Below are positions 1 through 10,371 of a stretch of DNA of 62,987 nt, in pieces; the stretch's first letter is position 1, and each line of letters starts with the position of its first letter. Under the pieces are notes generated by a model, which did not search any database, was not told the DNA's origin, and saw only the letters and a program-made list of their open reading frames with translations. Origin of the DNA: an uncultured Hyphomicrobiales bacterium (GTDB lineage: Bacteria > Pseudomonadota > Alphaproteobacteria > Rhizobiales > Xanthobacteraceae); contig CAIRGJ010000033.1 in NCBI GenBank assembly GCA_903878085.1, forward strand, positions 1 through 62,987. The letters are read 5' to 3'. Position numbers and translations under genes: made by a program.

Positions 1-2843
1 ACCAGACCTGGGAACAGGCGGGCGCCTTCAAGGCCGGCCGGCCCGACCGCGCCGGTGCGCCAGCGTATTCTATCGTCATCCCGCCGCCCAACGTCACCGG
101 CTCGCTGCATATGGGCCATGCGCTCAACAACACGTTGCAGGACGTGCTGTGGCAGCCCGGCACCGATCATGCCGGCATCGCGACGCAGATGGTGGTCGAG
201 CGCCAGCTGATGGAGCGCCAGTTGCCCTCCCGCCGCGAGATGGGGCGCGAAGCCTTCCTCAAGCGCGTCTGGGAATGGAAGGCCGAGTCGGGCGGCACCA
301 TCGTCAACCAGCTCAAGCGCCTCGGCGCGTCGTGCGACTGGTCGCGCGAGCGTTTTACGATGGACGAGGGCCTGTCCAAGGCGGTCGCGAAAGTCTTCGT
401 GCAGCTTTACAACGAAAAGCTCATCTACAAAGACAAGCGGCTGGTCAATTGGGACCCCAAGCTCTTGACCGCGATCTCCGATCTCGAAGTGGTGCAGGTT
501 GAGACCAAGGGCCACCTCTGGCACATCAAATATCCAATTTTAGGTCAGCCTGGCCGCTTCATCACGGTCGCGACGACGCGACCTGAAACGATGCTCGGTG
601 ATATGGCCGTCGCTGTGCATCCGAATGATGACCGATACCGCGATCTAGTAGGCAAAGAAGCGCTGCTACCTTTTGTTGATCGTCCGATTCCAATAATCGC
701 CGATGAATATTCTGACCCTGAAAAAGGGACAGGTGCTGTGAAGATAACCCCAGCACATGACTTCAACGATTTCGAAGTCTGGAAGCGGTATGTAGTAAAA
801 ATTTCGGATGAGGAACGGCGTCGTTTCGAAGATGAGGTCAACTATCGAGATCTTAACGACCTCATAAGCATTTTTACACCGGATGGAAAACTTAAGTCGT
901 CACCTGAGGACGACTTGGAAGGCGTGAAAAGAGCGGAGTGGCCAATGCCGGAGTACATCCGGCGGTACAAGGCTGAGACTGGCCCGAACAAGAGCGTCAC
1001 GGACAGGGCGTTAGCTTCCTTTGCAGATTTCCAACTAATTCCAGAGGAGTTTCGCGGCCTCGACCGTTTCGCCGCGCGCAAGGTTATCGTCGCAAGGTTG
1101 GAAGAGAAGGGACTGGTTGAAAAGATCGAACCCCATTCGCACGTGGTGCCGCACGGTGATCGCTCTAACGTCGTGATAGAGCCGTTTCTCACCGACCAGT
1201 GGTACGTCAATGCCAAAGAATTGGCCAAGCCCGCCATCGCGGCGGTGCGCGAGGGCAAGACCAATTTCATCCCGAAGAATTGGGAAGCGACCTACTTCAA
1301 TTGGATGGAAAACATCCAGCCGTGGTGCATCTCGCGCCAGCTCTGGTGGGGCCATCAAATTCCGGCATGGTATGGCCCGGAAGGCCAGATTTTTTCCGCA
1401 TTATCTGAATCAGAAGCCACGGCGGAGGCAATTGCATTTTATGAAAGCAAAGGAAGTAACTACGACACAGGATTCATGCCTCTTGATGGCATAGAGTATG
1501 CTGAGGGCCTTCGCACCGGCCGTTATAAGCTCAAGCGCGACGAGGACGTCCTCGACACCTGGTTCTCCTCGGCGCTGTGGCCATTCTCGACTTTGGGCTG
1601 GCCGGACAAGACGCCGGAGTTGTCGCGGTTCTATCCGACCTCGGCGCTGGTCACCGGCTTCGACATCATCTTCTTCTGGGTCGCCCGCATGATGATGATG
1701 GGCCTGCATTTCATGCCCGAGGTGCCGTTCGCCGATATTTATATCCACCGTCTGGTGCGCGACGCCTCCGGCGCCAAGATGTCGAAGTCGAAGGGCAACG
1801 TCGTCGATCCGCTCGGCGTCATCGACGAGTTTGGCGCCGACGCGCTGCGCTTCACCTTGATGCGCAATGTGGCGCCGAGCCACGACATTCGTCTCGGGCC
1901 GCAGGACGTCGAGAACAACCGCAATTTCGCGACCAAGCTGTGGAACGCGGCGCGCTTCGTCGAATTCAACGGCGCCAAGCGCGTCGAGGGCTTCGATCCG
2001 AAATCGGCGAAGGAGCCGCTCAACCGCTGGATCGCGCACGAAACCGCCAAGGCCGCGGCCGAAATCACGCAGGCGATCGAAACTTACGGCTTCAGCGAGG
2101 CCGCGGGTGCTGCCTATCGCTTTGTCTGGAACGTCTATTGCGACTGGTACGTCGAACTGTCGAAGCCGCTTTTGACCGGCCCCGACGGCGCGGCCAAGGA
2201 CGAAACGCGCGCCATGGCCGCCTGGGCGCTCGATGAGATCCTCAAGCTGCTGCATCCGTTCATGCCGTTCATCACCGAGGAACTGTGGATGGTGACGGCG
2301 GAGCAGGGGCCAAAGCGCGCCGCGCTGCTGGCGCTGAGCGATTGGCCGAAACTCGAAGGTCTCACCGACGAGAAGGCCGAAGCCGAGATCGGCTGGCTGA
2401 TCGAACTCATCACCGCTATTCGATCCATTCGCGCGGAAATGAACATCACCGTTCCGGTGCCGCTGGTGCTGGCCGGCGCGTCCGCCGAGACGCAAGGCCG
2501 TGCGCAACGCTGGGCCGACTTCATCAAGCGGCTGGCGCGCGTCTCCGACATCTCGTCCGCCACCACCGCGCCGCAAGGCTCGGTGCAACTGGTCGTGCGC
2601 GGCGAGGTCGCGGCGCTGCCGCTCATCGGCATCATCGATCTCGATGCCGAGCGCGCGCGGCTCGCCAAGGAAATCGCCAAGGCCGAAGCCGACATCGCCC
2701 GCGTCGACGCCAAGCTCAACAACGCCAATTTCGTCGCTCGCGCGCCGGAAGAGGTGGTCGAAGAGGAAAAGGCCAAACGCGACGAGGCGGCCGGCCGCAA
2801 GGTCAAGATCGCCCAGGCGCTTGAAGCGCTCAAGGGCGCATGA
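1..2843 (+). CDS. valS: Valyl-tRNA synthetase, 5' end cut by window edge
   Basis: Class I aminoacyl-tRNA synthetase charging tRNA-Val with valine in the cytoplasm. The reading frame is open from base 3 and the true start lies outside the window. The HIGH-type motif HMGHA is at 108-122 and KMSKS at 1776-1790. The editing domain motif TTRPETMLGD follows near 570-600. The anticodon-binding domain is followed by the C-terminal coiled coil typical of ValRS (about 2620-2835). Two stretches, about 533-1180 and 1384-1500, are clearly AT-richer (28 of 60 bases G+C in 661-720 and again in 781-840, counted by hand) and carry sequence unlike the usual ValRS at these places, the first with a longer insertion in the editing/CP region. 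The stop overlaps the next start (ATGA). Function is certain; the origin of the patches is not. Confidence 0.97.
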   Translation, partial: QTWEQAGAFKAGRPDRAGAPAYSIVIPPPNVTGSLHMGHALNNTLQDVLWQPGTDHAGIATQMVVERQLMERQLPSRREMGREAFLKRVWEWKAESGGTIVNQLKRLGASCDWSRERFTMDEGLSKAVAKVFVQLYNEKLIYKDKRLVNWDPKLLTAISDLEVVQVETKGHLWHIKYPILGQPGRFITVATTRPETMLGDMAVAVHPNDDRYRDLVGKEALLPFVDRPIPIIADEYSDPEKGTGAVKITPAHDFNDFEVWKRYVVKISDEERRRFEDEVNYRDLNDLISIFTPDGKLKSSPEDDLEGVKRAEWPMPEYIRRYKAETGPNKSVTDRALASFADFQLIPEEFRGLDRFAARKVIVARLEEKGLVEKIEPHSHVVPHGDRSNVVIEPFLTDQWYVNAKELAKPAIAAVREGKTNFIPKNWEATYFNWMENIQPWCISRQLWWGHQIPAWYGPEGQIFSALSESEATAEAIAFYESKGSNYDTGFMPLDGIEYAEGLRTGRYKLKRDEDVLDTWFSSALWPFSTLGWPDKTPELSRFYPTSALVTGFDIIFFWVARMMMMGLHFMPEVPFADIYIHRLVRDASGAKMSKSKGNVVDPLGVIDEFGADALRFTLMRNVAPSHDIRLGPQDVENNRNFATKLWNAARFVEFNGAKRVEGFDPKSAKEPLNRWIAHETAKAAAEITQAIETYGFSEAAGAAYRFVWNVYCDWYVELSKPLLTGPDGAAKDETRAMAAWALDEILKLLHPFMPFITEELWMVTAEQGPKRAALLALSDWPKLEGLTDEKAEAEIGWLIELITAIRSIRAEMNITVPVPLVLAGASAETQGRAQRWADFIKRLARVSDISSATTAPQGSVQLVVRGEVAALPLIGIIDLDAERARLAKEIAKAEADIARVDAKLNNANFVARAPEEVVEEEKAKRDEAAGRKVKIAQALEALKGA

Positions 2844-3553
2844 GGATATTTCTTGCAGGCGCGGGCGGTGTGATAGGGCGGCGGCTGACGCCGCTGCTGC
2901 GCGCCGCTGGCCACGTCGTCATTGGCACCACGCGTTCGTCGGATAAAGCCACGGCCATCGCCGCGCTCGGCGCCGAGCCGGTGGTGGTCGATGTGTTCGA
3001 TGCCGCGGCGTTGACGCGCGCGATGATTGCGGCGGCGCCCGACGTCGTCATCCATCAACTCACCGATCTGCCGTTTGCGCCGGGCACGCCGCAATACGCC
3101 GAAGGCCTTGCCCGCAATTCGCGCCTTCGCGTCGAAGGTTCCCGCAATCTGGCGGCTGCGGCGCGCGCTGCCGGCGTCAAACGCCTCATCGCGCAGAGCA
3201 TCGCCTTCATCTATGCGTCCGCGCCGGGCCTACGCATCGAGAGCGATCCGCTCAACGGCGATCCGGCCATGGCCGCGACGGTGACCGGCGTCAAAGCGCT
3301 GGAGGAGGCGACGCTGGCAATGCCGGAAGGCGTCGTGCTCCGCTACGGCTATTTGTACGGACCGGCCACCTGGTACGACGCGCCCGCCAAACCGCCGTCG
3401 GTGCACGTCGATGCCGCGGCGCAGGCCGCCTTGCTCGCCGTCACCAAGGGCGCGCCCGGCATCTACAACATCGCCGAAGACGACGGCTACGCCGCGAGCG
3501 ACAAGGCCAAGCGCGAACTCGGCTTCGACGCCTCGTTCCGCATCAAACCTTGA
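2840..3553 (+). CDS. NAD-dependent epimerase/dehydratase family protein
   Basis: Extended short-chain dehydrogenase fold, 237 aa. The N-terminus [16 protein letters not shown] is a Rossmann nucleotide-binding motif (GxxGxxG type). The region around residues 110-130 ([11 protein letters not shown]) corresponds to the strand carrying the active-site Ser. The usual YxxxK is not obvious, so catalysis is uncertain and it may be a binding-only or atypical member. It is shorter than a full epimerase (about 300 aa). The start overlaps the valS stop by 4 bases, suggesting translational coupling. Its 3' end overlaps the convergent mpg gene by 11 bases. Substrate cannot be read from the sequence. Confidence 0.85.
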   Translation: MRIFLAGAGGVIGRRLTPLLRAAGHVVIGTTRSSDKATAIAALGAEPVVVDVFDAAALTRAMIAAAPDVVIHQLTDLPFAPGTPQYAEGLARNSRLRVEGSRNLAAAARAAGVKRLIAQSIAFIYASAPGLRIESDPLNGDPAMAATVTGVKALEEATLAMPEGVVLRYGYLYGPATWYDAPAKPPSVHVDAAAQAALLAVTKGAPGIYNIAEDDGYAASDKAKRELGFDASFRIKP

Positions 3554-4118
3554 ACGGCTTGCTGAGAAACTTCGACCCCTTCAGCCCATAACGCCACGGC
3601 GCATCGACCGCCTTGCTGATGCCGATGCGGGCCCCGGCGACAATCTCCGGCTTTGCCGTCCGCGCCCGCAGTTCGAATGGCGGGCGATCCAGCGGCAGGC
3701 CGTTGTGCTTGATGGTGACGTCCAGCGCCTCGCACAATTTGCCCGGCCCCGAGCACAGCGCCCGCGCGTCGACCAGCCCGCGCCGCCGCCGCATAGCGGC
3801 AAGTCCGGCCACAGGCTCGATCGCCCGGATCAGCACGGCGCTGGCCGAGCCTTCCGCCTCGCAGACGAAGTTCAGGCACCAGTGGATGCCATAAGAGCGG
3901 TAAACGTAAGCAAATCCCGGCGGCCCGAACATCACGGCGTTGCGCTCGGTCTGCCCGCCATAACTGTGCGCGGCCGGGTCGGTGTGGTGATAGGCCTCGA
4001 CCTCGACGATCACCCCGCCGGCGCCGCCGACCAAGAGCGTCGCCCCGATCAGCTCTGGCGCCACCTTGTGGACCGAGCGGTCGAAGAAGCCGCGCCGGAG
4101 TTTCGGGGGAAGCGCCAT
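3543..4118 (-). CDS. mpg: 3-methyladenine DNA glycosylase (AAG/MPG type)
   Basis: Base-excision repair glycosylase removing alkylated purines such as 3-methyladenine and hypoxanthine. The 191-aa product has the family signature: [20 protein letters not shown] (metazoan AAG-like, with the catalytic Glu in VEVEAY), then [14 protein letters not shown] and [14 protein letters not shown], and the C-terminal [10 protein letters not shown] segment. I chose the ATG at 4118 because it gives the usual family length and starts just before the conserved LARGFFDR-like segment (here LRRGFFDR); a longer open frame runs upstream to 4385 but looks non-coding. Convergent with the epimerase gene. Confidence 0.93.
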   Translation of the reverse strand: MALPPKLRRGFFDRSVHKVAPELIGATLLVGGAGGVIVEVEAYHHTDPAAHSYGGQTERNAVMFGPPGFAYVYRSYGIHWCLNFVCEAEGSASAVLIRAIEPVAGLAAMRRRRGLVDARALCSGPGKLCEALDVTIKHNGLPLDRPPFELRARTAKPEIVAGARIGISKAVDAPWRYGLKGSKFLSKPFKV

Positions 4119-4335
4119 GCTGTGTCCTGCTTGCCACACCTTAGGAACATTTAAAGTTTGCCGCGCGATCATCCCCGCCATGCCGCGATTTGGCCATACC
4201 CTCCGGCGACATCGAGGGCGGCCGGACAACGGACAAACCGTTGGGCGGTCACCGGTTTTAAGGCCGGTTAAGGACCCCTCGTTTAAGGCCAGCCGGTATT
4301 CGGCGGTGTAACAAGGGGCGGGGACGACCAGGACG

Positions 4336-6060
4336 ATGGACGTAAAGACCAATTTGAAAGCCAAGCTGCCGAGCCGCCACGTCACGGAAGGCCCGGAACG
4401 TGCGCCGCACCGCTCGTATTATTACGCCATGGGTCTGACGACCCAGCAGATTCACCAGCCCTTCGTCGGCGTCGCCTCCTGCTGGAACGAAGCCGCACCC
4501 TGCAATATCGCGCTGATGCGCCAGGCCCAGGCCGTCAAAAAGGGCGTCGCCTCCGCCGGCGGCACGCCGCGCGAGTTCTGCACCATCACCGTGACCGACG
4601 GCATCGCCATGGGCCACTCCGGCATGCACGCGTCGCTGCCGTCGCGCGAAGTGATCGCCGACTCGGTCGAACTCACCATGCGCGGCCACGGTTATGACGC
4701 GCTGGTCGGTATCGCCGGCTGCGACAAGTCGCTGCCCGGCATGATGATGGCGATGGTGCGGCTCAACGTGCCGTCGATCTTCATCTATGGCGGCTCGATT
4801 CTGCCCGGCACCTTCAAGGGCCAGCCGGTCACCGTGCAAGACGTGTTCGAGGCGGTCGGTAAGCATTCGGTCGGCCAGATGTCCGACGAGGACCTCGAGG
4901 GCCTGGAGCAGGTCGCCTGTCCGTCGGCCGGCGCCTGCGGCGCGCAGTTCACCGCCAACACGATGGCGACGGTGTCCGAGGCCATCGGCCTGGCGCTGCC
5001 CTATTCGGCTGGCGCACCGGCGCCTTACGAAATGCGCGACAAGTTCTGCATGACCGCCGGCGAGCAGATCATGGACCTCGTTCTCTCCGGCCTTCGCCCG
5101 CGCGACATCGTCACCCGCAAGGCGCTCGAGAACGCCGCGGCGACGGTCGCCGCGTCCGGCGGTTCCACCAATGCGGCGCTGCATCTGCCGGCGATCGCGC
5201 ACGAATGCGGCATCGAGTTCACGCTGTTCGACGTCGCCGAAATCTTCAAAAAGACACCTTATATCGCGGATTTGAAACCGGGCGGCCGTTATGTCGCCAA
5301 GGATTGGTTCGAAGTTGGCGGCGTGCCACTGCTGATGAAAACCCTCCTCGATCACGGCTTCCTGCACGGCGACTGTATGACGGTCACCGGCCGCACCATC
5401 GCGGAAAATCTCAAGTCGGTGAAATGGAACCCGGACCAGGACGTCGTGCGTCCGGCCGATAAGCCGATCACCGTCACCGGCGGCGTCGTCGGCCTGCGCG
5501 GCAATCTCGCGCCCGATGGCGCGATCGTGAAGGTCGCCGGCATGAAGAAGCTGACCTTCAGCGGTCCAGCGCTTTGCTTTGACGGCGAAGAGGCCTGCTT
5601 CCAGGCAGTCAAGGACAAGAAATACCGGGCCGGCGACGTGTTCGTCATCCGTTACGAGGGTCCGCGCGGCGGTCCCGGCATGCGCGAAATGCTGTCGACC
5701 ACGGCCGCGCTATACGGTCAGGGCCAGGGCGACAAAGTTGCGTTGATCACCGACGGCCGTTTCTCCGGCGCCACCCGCGGCTTCTGCGTCGGTCATGTCG
5801 GCCCCGAAGCGGCGGTCGGCGGCCCGATCGCACTGATCCAGGACGGCGACATCATCGAGATCGATGCCGTCAACGGCACGATCAGCGTCAAGCTTTCGGA
5901 CGACGAGTTGGCCAAGCGCAAGGCGCAATGGAAGCCGCGCGAGACCGATTTCACGTCCGGCTATTTGTGGAAATACGCCCAGCAGGTCGGGCCCGCCGTC
6001 AATGGCGCGGTGACCCATCCGGGCGGGGCGGCTGAGAAAGAGTGTTATGCGGACAGCTGA
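4336..6060 (+). CDS. ilvD: Dihydroxy-acid dehydratase
   Basis: Fe-S dehydratase of valine, isoleucine and pantothenate synthesis, converting 2,3-dihydroxy-3-methylbutanoate and its homologue to the 2-oxo acids. The 574-aa length matches the family. Iron-sulfur ligand segments are visible: [11 protein letters not shown] near residue 50, [12 protein letters not shown] near 130, and [16 protein letters not shown] near 200. The C-terminal part has [11 protein letters not shown] and TDGRFSG. The roughly 217 bases upstream, back to mpg, hold its promoter region with no other gene. The last 14 bases overlap the next gene. Confidence 0.98.
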   Translation: MDVKTNLKAKLPSRHVTEGPERAPHRSYYYAMGLTTQQIHQPFVGVASCWNEAAPCNIALMRQAQAVKKGVASAGGTPREFCTITVTDGIAMGHSGMHASLPSREVIADSVELTMRGHGYDALVGIAGCDKSLPGMMMAMVRLNVPSIFIYGGSILPGTFKGQPVTVQDVFEAVGKHSVGQMSDEDLEGLEQVACPSAGACGAQFTANTMATVSEAIGLALPYSAGAPAPYEMRDKFCMTAGEQIMDLVLSGLRPRDIVTRKALENAAATVAASGGSTNAALHLPAIAHECGIEFTLFDVAEIFKKTPYIADLKPGGRYVAKDWFEVGGVPLLMKTLLDHGFLHGDCMTVTGRTIAENLKSVKWNPDQDVVRPADKPITVTGGVVGLRGNLAPDGAIVKVAGMKKLTFSGPALCFDGEEACFQAVKDKKYRAGDVFVIRYEGPRGGPGMREMLSTTAALYGQGQGDKVALITDGRFSGATRGFCVGHVGPEAAVGGPIALIQDGDIIEIDAVNGTISVKLSDDELAKRKAQWKPRETDFTSGYLWKYAQQVGPAVNGAVTHPGGAAEKECYADS

Positions 6061-6868
6061 TACCCTGTTGCGCGTCATTGTGCTCGGCGTCGGCCTTATG
6101 GCCGCGCCGGCCTATGCGCTCGACGGCACCAAGTCCGACGACGTGATGGCGGCCGCGCCCGCGGCGGTATCGCCGACCGAGGCGTTCCGCTCGGGCGCGA
6201 ACTGGCTCAAGGCCGGCGAAACCGTCAAGGCCGTGCACTCGCTCGAATACGCCGCCGAAAAAGGCCACGCCATCGCGCAGTGGAAGCTCGGCCGTATGTA
6301 TGCCGAAGGCGAGGGCGTCGCGCAGAACGACCTCAAGGCCTTCGAATATTTCCGCCGCATCGCCGACGGCCATGCCGAGGACAATCCGGATACGCCGCAG
6401 GCGCGTTTTGTCGCCAACGCCTTCGTCGCGCTCGGCCACTATTATCTCGAGGGCATACCGAAGACCTGGGTCAAGGCCGATGCGGAACGCGCCCGCGAGA
6501 TGTTCAATTACGCGGCGTCGTATTTCCGCGATCCCGACGCGCAGTATTCTCTGGCGCGGGTTTATCTCGACGGCACCGGCGTGCCGCCCGATCCGCGCCA
6601 GGCGGCGCGCTGGTTCGGCCTGTCGGCGCAGAAGGGCCAGTGCCAGGCCCAGGCCATGCTCGGTGCCATGCTGTTTGCCGGCGATCACGTGCCGCGCCAG
6701 GCCGCGCGCGGCCTGATGTGGCTGACGCTGGCCAAGGACTCGGCCCGCACCACCGATCAGGTCTGGGTCGCCAAGCTTTACGACAGCGCCTTCCAGCAGG
6801 CGACCGAGGACGAGCGCGCCTTGGCGCTGGTCTATCTCAAGCGCTGGCTCGAGACGCGCCGCGAATAG
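6047..6868 (+). CDS. ExoR-like periplasmic Sel1-repeat protein
   Basis: The 273-aa protein begins with a signal peptide (hydrophobic [18 protein letters not shown], cleavage near residue 25) and is made of Sel1-like tetratricopeptide repeats: [42 protein letters not shown]. Order and spacing resemble ExoR, the rhizobial periplasmic regulator that holds back the ExoS-ChvI two-component system and so controls exopolysaccharide and motility. No exoS or chvI is in the window. It overlaps the ilvD stop by 14 bases, so it is probably co-transcribed. Sel1 protein is firm; the ExoR role is inferred from repeat layout. Confidence 0.8.
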   Translation: MRTADTLLRVIVLGVGLMAAPAYALDGTKSDDVMAAAPAAVSPTEAFRSGANWLKAGETVKAVHSLEYAAEKGHAIAQWKLGRMYAEGEGVAQNDLKAFEYFRRIADGHAEDNPDTPQARFVANAFVALGHYYLEGIPKTWVKADAERAREMFNYAASYFRDPDAQYSLARVYLDGTGVPPDPRQAARWFGLSAQKGQCQAQAMLGAMLFAGDHVPRQAARGLMWLTLAKDSARTTDQVWVAKLYDSAFQQATEDERALALVYLKRWLETRRE

Positions 6869-7145
6869 CCGTCGCGTTTTTTGCGCGCGATTATCGGCGC
6901 GCATTTTTAAATCTCAAATCATTTTCGCTGCGCGGCTTTTTGGCCCGGCGCGTCACGCCAAATCTTTCAGCGATTGCCGATACAGTCGCAATCTACTTTA
7001 CCAATCAGCGATATCGCTTGAGATCATTGTTTAATTAAAGTGTTTGCTTATGAGTCATCGCGCATAAATATGACGTGGAATATGGCGAGTTCCATTTAAG
7101 GAATACGCCATTGAAAAATCATCGCCGGTCGCGGGTCGTTCGAGC
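6869..7145. other. AT-rich intergenic region upstream of the first cheW
   Basis: This 277-base gap has no convincing ORF. Its second half is clearly AT-rich and probably contains the promoter of the chemotaxis cluster. It includes the 16-base motif described separately at 7035-7050, which recurs at the same distance before the other complete cheW. Confidence 0.6.
7035..7050 (+). promoter_or_regulatory. Conserved motif upstream of cheW, copy 1
   Basis: TTAAAGTGTTTGCTTA lies 111 bases before the ATG of the first cheW. A copy differing at one base lies at 12271-12286, 107 bases before the third cheW. The match can be seen directly. A promoter or operator role is inference; I could not fit it cleanly to a sigma-28 or sigma-54 consensus. 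Confidence 0.45.
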
Positions 7146-7691
7146 ATGGATCAAAATTCCGTTTCGCTAGAGGCCGCTTCTAACCAGACGATTCCAAACG
7201 GTTTGGCATCCGCCGGCGCCATCGCCCGCGCGTCGGCGTCGATCCAGTTCATCAGTTTTGCCATCGGCGACAATCAATACGGCGTCGACATCATGGCGGT
7301 GCGTGAGATTAAAGGCTGGTCGGATATCGCCCACCTCCCGAAGCAGCCCGAATATGTGCGGGGTGTGCTCAACCTGCGCGGCGTCATCGTCCCGATCATC
7401 GATCTGCGCTGCCGCTTCGGCCAGGGCCTGACCGAGCCGACGCCGTTGCATATCGTAATCATCGTGCAGATCGAAGGGCGTCAGGTCGGTCTGATCGGCG
7501 ACCGCGTGCTCGATATCGTCTCCGCCGAAGCCGCCGAGATTCATTCGGTGCCGCGCACCGCGCAAGGTTCTTCCGCCGATTTTCTGTCCGGTCTGGTGAA
7601 CCACGACGACTCCATGATCGCACTGATCGACCTTTCTCAACTGCTGTCGGACCATCCCGGCGGCGACGCTGTCCGCCAAAAATCGCAATAA
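7146..7691 (+). CDS. cheW: Chemotaxis coupling protein CheW (module 1)
   Basis: Adaptor linking chemoreceptors to the CheA kinase in cytoplasmic receptor arrays. The 181-aa protein has a variable 38-residue N-terminus, then the CheW fold: [21 protein letters not shown], then [18 protein letters not shown] and the C-terminal [18 protein letters not shown]. It is nearly identical to the third-module CheW (12378-12914) from about residue 45 onward. It is followed 22 bases later by its chemoreceptor. No cheA, cheY, cheR or cheB is in the window. Confidence 0.96.
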   Translation: MDQNSVSLEAASNQTIPNGLASAGAIARASASIQFISFAIGDNQYGVDIMAVREIKGWSDIAHLPKQPEYVRGVLNLRGVIVPIIDLRCRFGQGLTEPTPLHIVIIVQIEGRQVGLIGDRVLDIVSAEAAEIHSVPRTAQGSSADFLSGLVNHDDSMIALIDLSQLLSDHPGGDAVRQKSQ

Positions 7692-7713
7692 AATATTGCA
7701 TGGAGACCTCATT

Positions 7714-9693
7714 ATGACTTCCAATGTGTTGAACAACCTGAGCATTAAAACCAAACTCTACAGCGGTTTTGGCCTACTCATCGCCATATGCCTGGGGCTG
7801 GCCCTCTTCGGCTTGGTGCAGTTTGGTGCGATCAAGTCGACCACTCATGTCATGCAAGTTCAGGCGGGCAACGCCATACGCTCTGCGGAAGTCGTCGATT
7901 ATCTTGAGAAAATGCGTCGAAGCCTGCTTCGTTACGCCTACGACCATGATGCGCCTTCATTGAAGGAAAATGGCGAAGTCGCCGCGAAGGCCATTGCCGC
8001 CCTGCAAGTGTCCGAAAGAACGGCCATACGTGAGGACCAGCGCAATACATTCAAGTCGCTCCAGGGCGAGGTCGCCATCGCGCAGCAAAAAAGCGCTTTG
8101 TTGGTCGATGTGGTGAAGCGCGCAGAAGCGGAAAATGCCACCGCCTTCAAAAAGGGCAATACATTGGTCGCTGCCAGCGAAAAGCTTGACGATTCGCTCA
8201 AGGGTGCCGAGCCATCGTTTTTGGCCTTGGCGCACGAAATCGATTCGGCGTTGCAGAAAATGCGCATTGCCAGTTGGCGTACGCTGGCGCTGCTTGACCC
8301 GAACGGTCTGACGGCCGTCAAGGCTGCCGCTGGCAAGGTGCTTGCCGCCATTGCGGCGCTGGAGAAGGCCGAGCTCTCGCCAGATGCCCGCGCAGATATC
8401 GCGTCCTTTAAAACAGCCTTCGGCGAATACGCCACGATAGGCTCAACGGCGATTGAGAGTACGCTCAAGATCAAAGACATCTACATTAAAGATGTCGCTC
8501 CGCAAATCGTGAAAATGCAGGAGACCATGGCGGTATCGCAAGCGAGATCAACGCAGGGCTTCCAAAATTCTGGAGTCTCTGTTGACGAAACGATTGCGAG
8601 TTCGGAACTGGCCCAGCAGGTCATTGCCGCATTCTCGGTGTTCTTGGGCCTCGCGATGGCCTGGATTATTGGCCGCGCTATCGCCAACCCCATCGTTACG
8701 CTTGTCGGACAAATTAAGAAGCTCGCCGACGGAGACTTTAATAGCGTGCTGCCGGATTTTCGCCGCAACGACGAGATCGGGCAGATGGCGGCGGCTGTCG
8801 CTGAGATGACGCGGCGGGTACGCGCCATCATCAGCAACATCAAAGTGTCGGCGAACGAGGTCACCAACGCCTCGGCCGAGATCTCGACCAGCACCACCGA
8901 TCTGTCGCAGCGCACCGAGGAGCAGGCCGCCAGCCTGGAGCAAACCTCGGCGTCGATGGAAGAGATGACCGCGACAGTCAAAAAGAACGCCGAGAACGCC
9001 AGGGAAGCCAGCAATCTTGCCGCCAATACGCAAGATGTCGCCGATCGCGGCGGTCAAGTTGTCGCCAAGACCGTCGAGGCCATGGCGAAGATCGAGGACT
9101 CGTCGCGCAAGATTTCCGACATCATCGGGGTGATCGACGAGATCGCCCGTCAGACCAATTTGCTGGCGCTCAACGCGGCGGTCGAAGCGGCCCGCGCCGG
9201 CGAAGCTGGTCGCGGCTTCGCGGTGGTTGCAACGGAAGTGCGCAGCCTGGCCCAGCGTTCGTCGCAGGCCGCCAAGGACATCAAGGAGCTGATCACCAAC
9301 AGCAATGGCCAGGTCAAGGACGGCGTCGATCTGGTCAATAAGGCCGGTCAATCGCTCACAGAGATCGTCGAGTCGATCAAAAGGGTCACAGCCGTTATAG
9401 GTGAGATCGCCAATGCCAGTGCCGAGCAATCGACCGGGCTCGAAGAGATAAACAAGGCGCTGAACCAGATGGACGAGGTCACGCAGCAGAACTCGGCGCT
9501 GGTCGAGGAAAATGCCGCGACCGCCAAGACGCTTGAAGGTCAGGCCAAGTCGATGGACGACCAGGTCGCGTTCTTCCAGATCGCCGAAGGCGCCGGGCAC
9601 GGCGAGGAAGCGCAGGAGTTCAGCGAACAGCGCCCGGTTGCCGCCGCGCCGTCGCGCGGGCCTGCTGCCAAGCTGAAGAATCGCGCGGCATGA
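7714..9693 (+). CDS. Methyl-accepting chemotaxis protein (module 1)
   Basis: Transmembrane chemoreceptor, 659 aa. I start at the ATG at 7714, six bases after GGAGAC, rather than at the in-frame TTG at 7696. TM1 is near residues 15-35, followed by a long all-helical periplasmic region of about 270 residues, compatible with a helical bimodular-type sensor. TM2 (about 310-330) leads into a HAMP domain and a signalling hairpin with the tip motif [20 protein letters not shown]. The C-terminus is [14 protein letters not shown] and has no CheR/CheB docking pentapeptide. The ligand cannot be inferred. Confidence 0.96.
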   Translation: MTSNVLNNLSIKTKLYSGFGLLIAICLGLALFGLVQFGAIKSTTHVMQVQAGNAIRSAEVVDYLEKMRRSLLRYAYDHDAPSLKENGEVAAKAIAALQVSERTAIREDQRNTFKSLQGEVAIAQQKSALLVDVVKRAEAENATAFKKGNTLVAASEKLDDSLKGAEPSFLALAHEIDSALQKMRIASWRTLALLDPNGLTAVKAAAGKVLAAIAALEKAELSPDARADIASFKTAFGEYATIGSTAIESTLKIKDIYIKDVAPQIVKMQETMAVSQARSTQGFQNSGVSVDETIASSELAQQVIAAFSVFLGLAMAWIIGRAIANPIVTLVGQIKKLADGDFNSVLPDFRRNDEIGQMAAAVAEMTRRVRAIISNIKVSANEVTNASAEISTSTTDLSQRTEEQAASLEQTSASMEEMTATVKKNAENAREASNLAANTQDVADRGGQVVAKTVEAMAKIEDSSRKISDIIGVIDEIARQTNLLALNAAVEAARAGEAGRGFAVVATEVRSLAQRSSQAAKDIKELITNSNGQVKDGVDLVNKAGQSLTEIVESIKRVTAVIGEIANASAEQSTGLEEINKALNQMDEVTQQNSALVEENAATAKTLEGQAKSMDDQVAFFQIAEGAGHGEEAQEFSEQRPVAAAPSRGPAAKLKNRAA

Positions 9694-10017
9694 TCCCGCG
9701 GATGTAATTCTCGTTTAATTACTGAAACGAGACGCGGCGCGAATAGGCTCCTCTCGTTATGCGCGAGAGGCGCACACCTCGATAATTTCTACGCGCCCTG
9801 AATGTGTATTTATCTAGCGGCACGCCACATGCGGCCGAGGTTTGACCACAACGAGCGGCCGCAATCTATTTTATCGATCCGTCTTGTTGTTTTGGATCGC
9901 AATATAAATAAGGCATTTCGTTACGATATTGTCGTAGGTGTCCCAATACAGACATCCGAAGAATCGTTTTGAAAAACGCGCCTTTGAGTTTGTTTGTAGG
10001 AAGCGCGTCGCAGACGC
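9694..10017. other. Intergenic region between modules 1 and 2 with two hairpins
   Basis: No gene is seen in this 324-base gap. It has two perfect inverted repeats soon after the receptor stop: TCTCGTTT/AAACGAGA (9709-9732) and CCTCTCG/CGAGAGG (9750-9770). Neither is followed by a good T run, so a terminator role is only possible. The second half is AT-rich and loosely resembles the region before the third cheW, but the 16-base motif is degenerate here. Confidence 0.5.
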
Positions 10018-10368
10018 ATGAATCGACATCTCAATTCGCCATCCACCTCAGCGAGCGCGTCTGCTCCAAGCCATTTTGGAAATGCCGACGCCGCTGAACG
10101 TGCGGCGGCGTCGATCCAAATCATAAAAATAATCAGCGGCGACGATCAATACGACACCGGCATCGTGGCGGCGCCCGAGATCGGCGGCTCGGCCAACATC
10201 ACCGATCTTCCGAAGCAGCCGGAGGAAGATGCGCGCAGCGCTTTCAGTCTGCGCAGCGCCTCCGCTGCACATCATGATCAATCCGCCCGCGCTCTTAGAC
10301 GCGGTCCCAATATCGCCGTTCCAAATCTTCCTCCGCCCAAGGGGAAGAGACATAGCTTTGGAGAATAG
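10018..10368 (+). pseudogene. Truncated, degenerate CheW remnant (module 2)
   Basis: This 116-codon open frame sits exactly where cheW sits in modules 1 and 3, ending 3 bases before the receptor ATG. It aligns in frame with CheW: SIQIIKIISGDDQYDTGIVA against [20 protein letters not shown]; then TDLPKQPEE against AHLPKQPEY; then ARSAFSLRSASAAHHD against [16 protein letters not shown]. After that the similarity ends and the C-terminal 70-80 residues are absent. The hydrophobic core positions of CheW are replaced by polar residues, so a functional CheW fold is unlikely. There is no frameshift or internal stop, which is odd for simple decay. It could be a repurposed small protein. Confidence 0.65.
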
Positions 10369-10371
10369 CCA

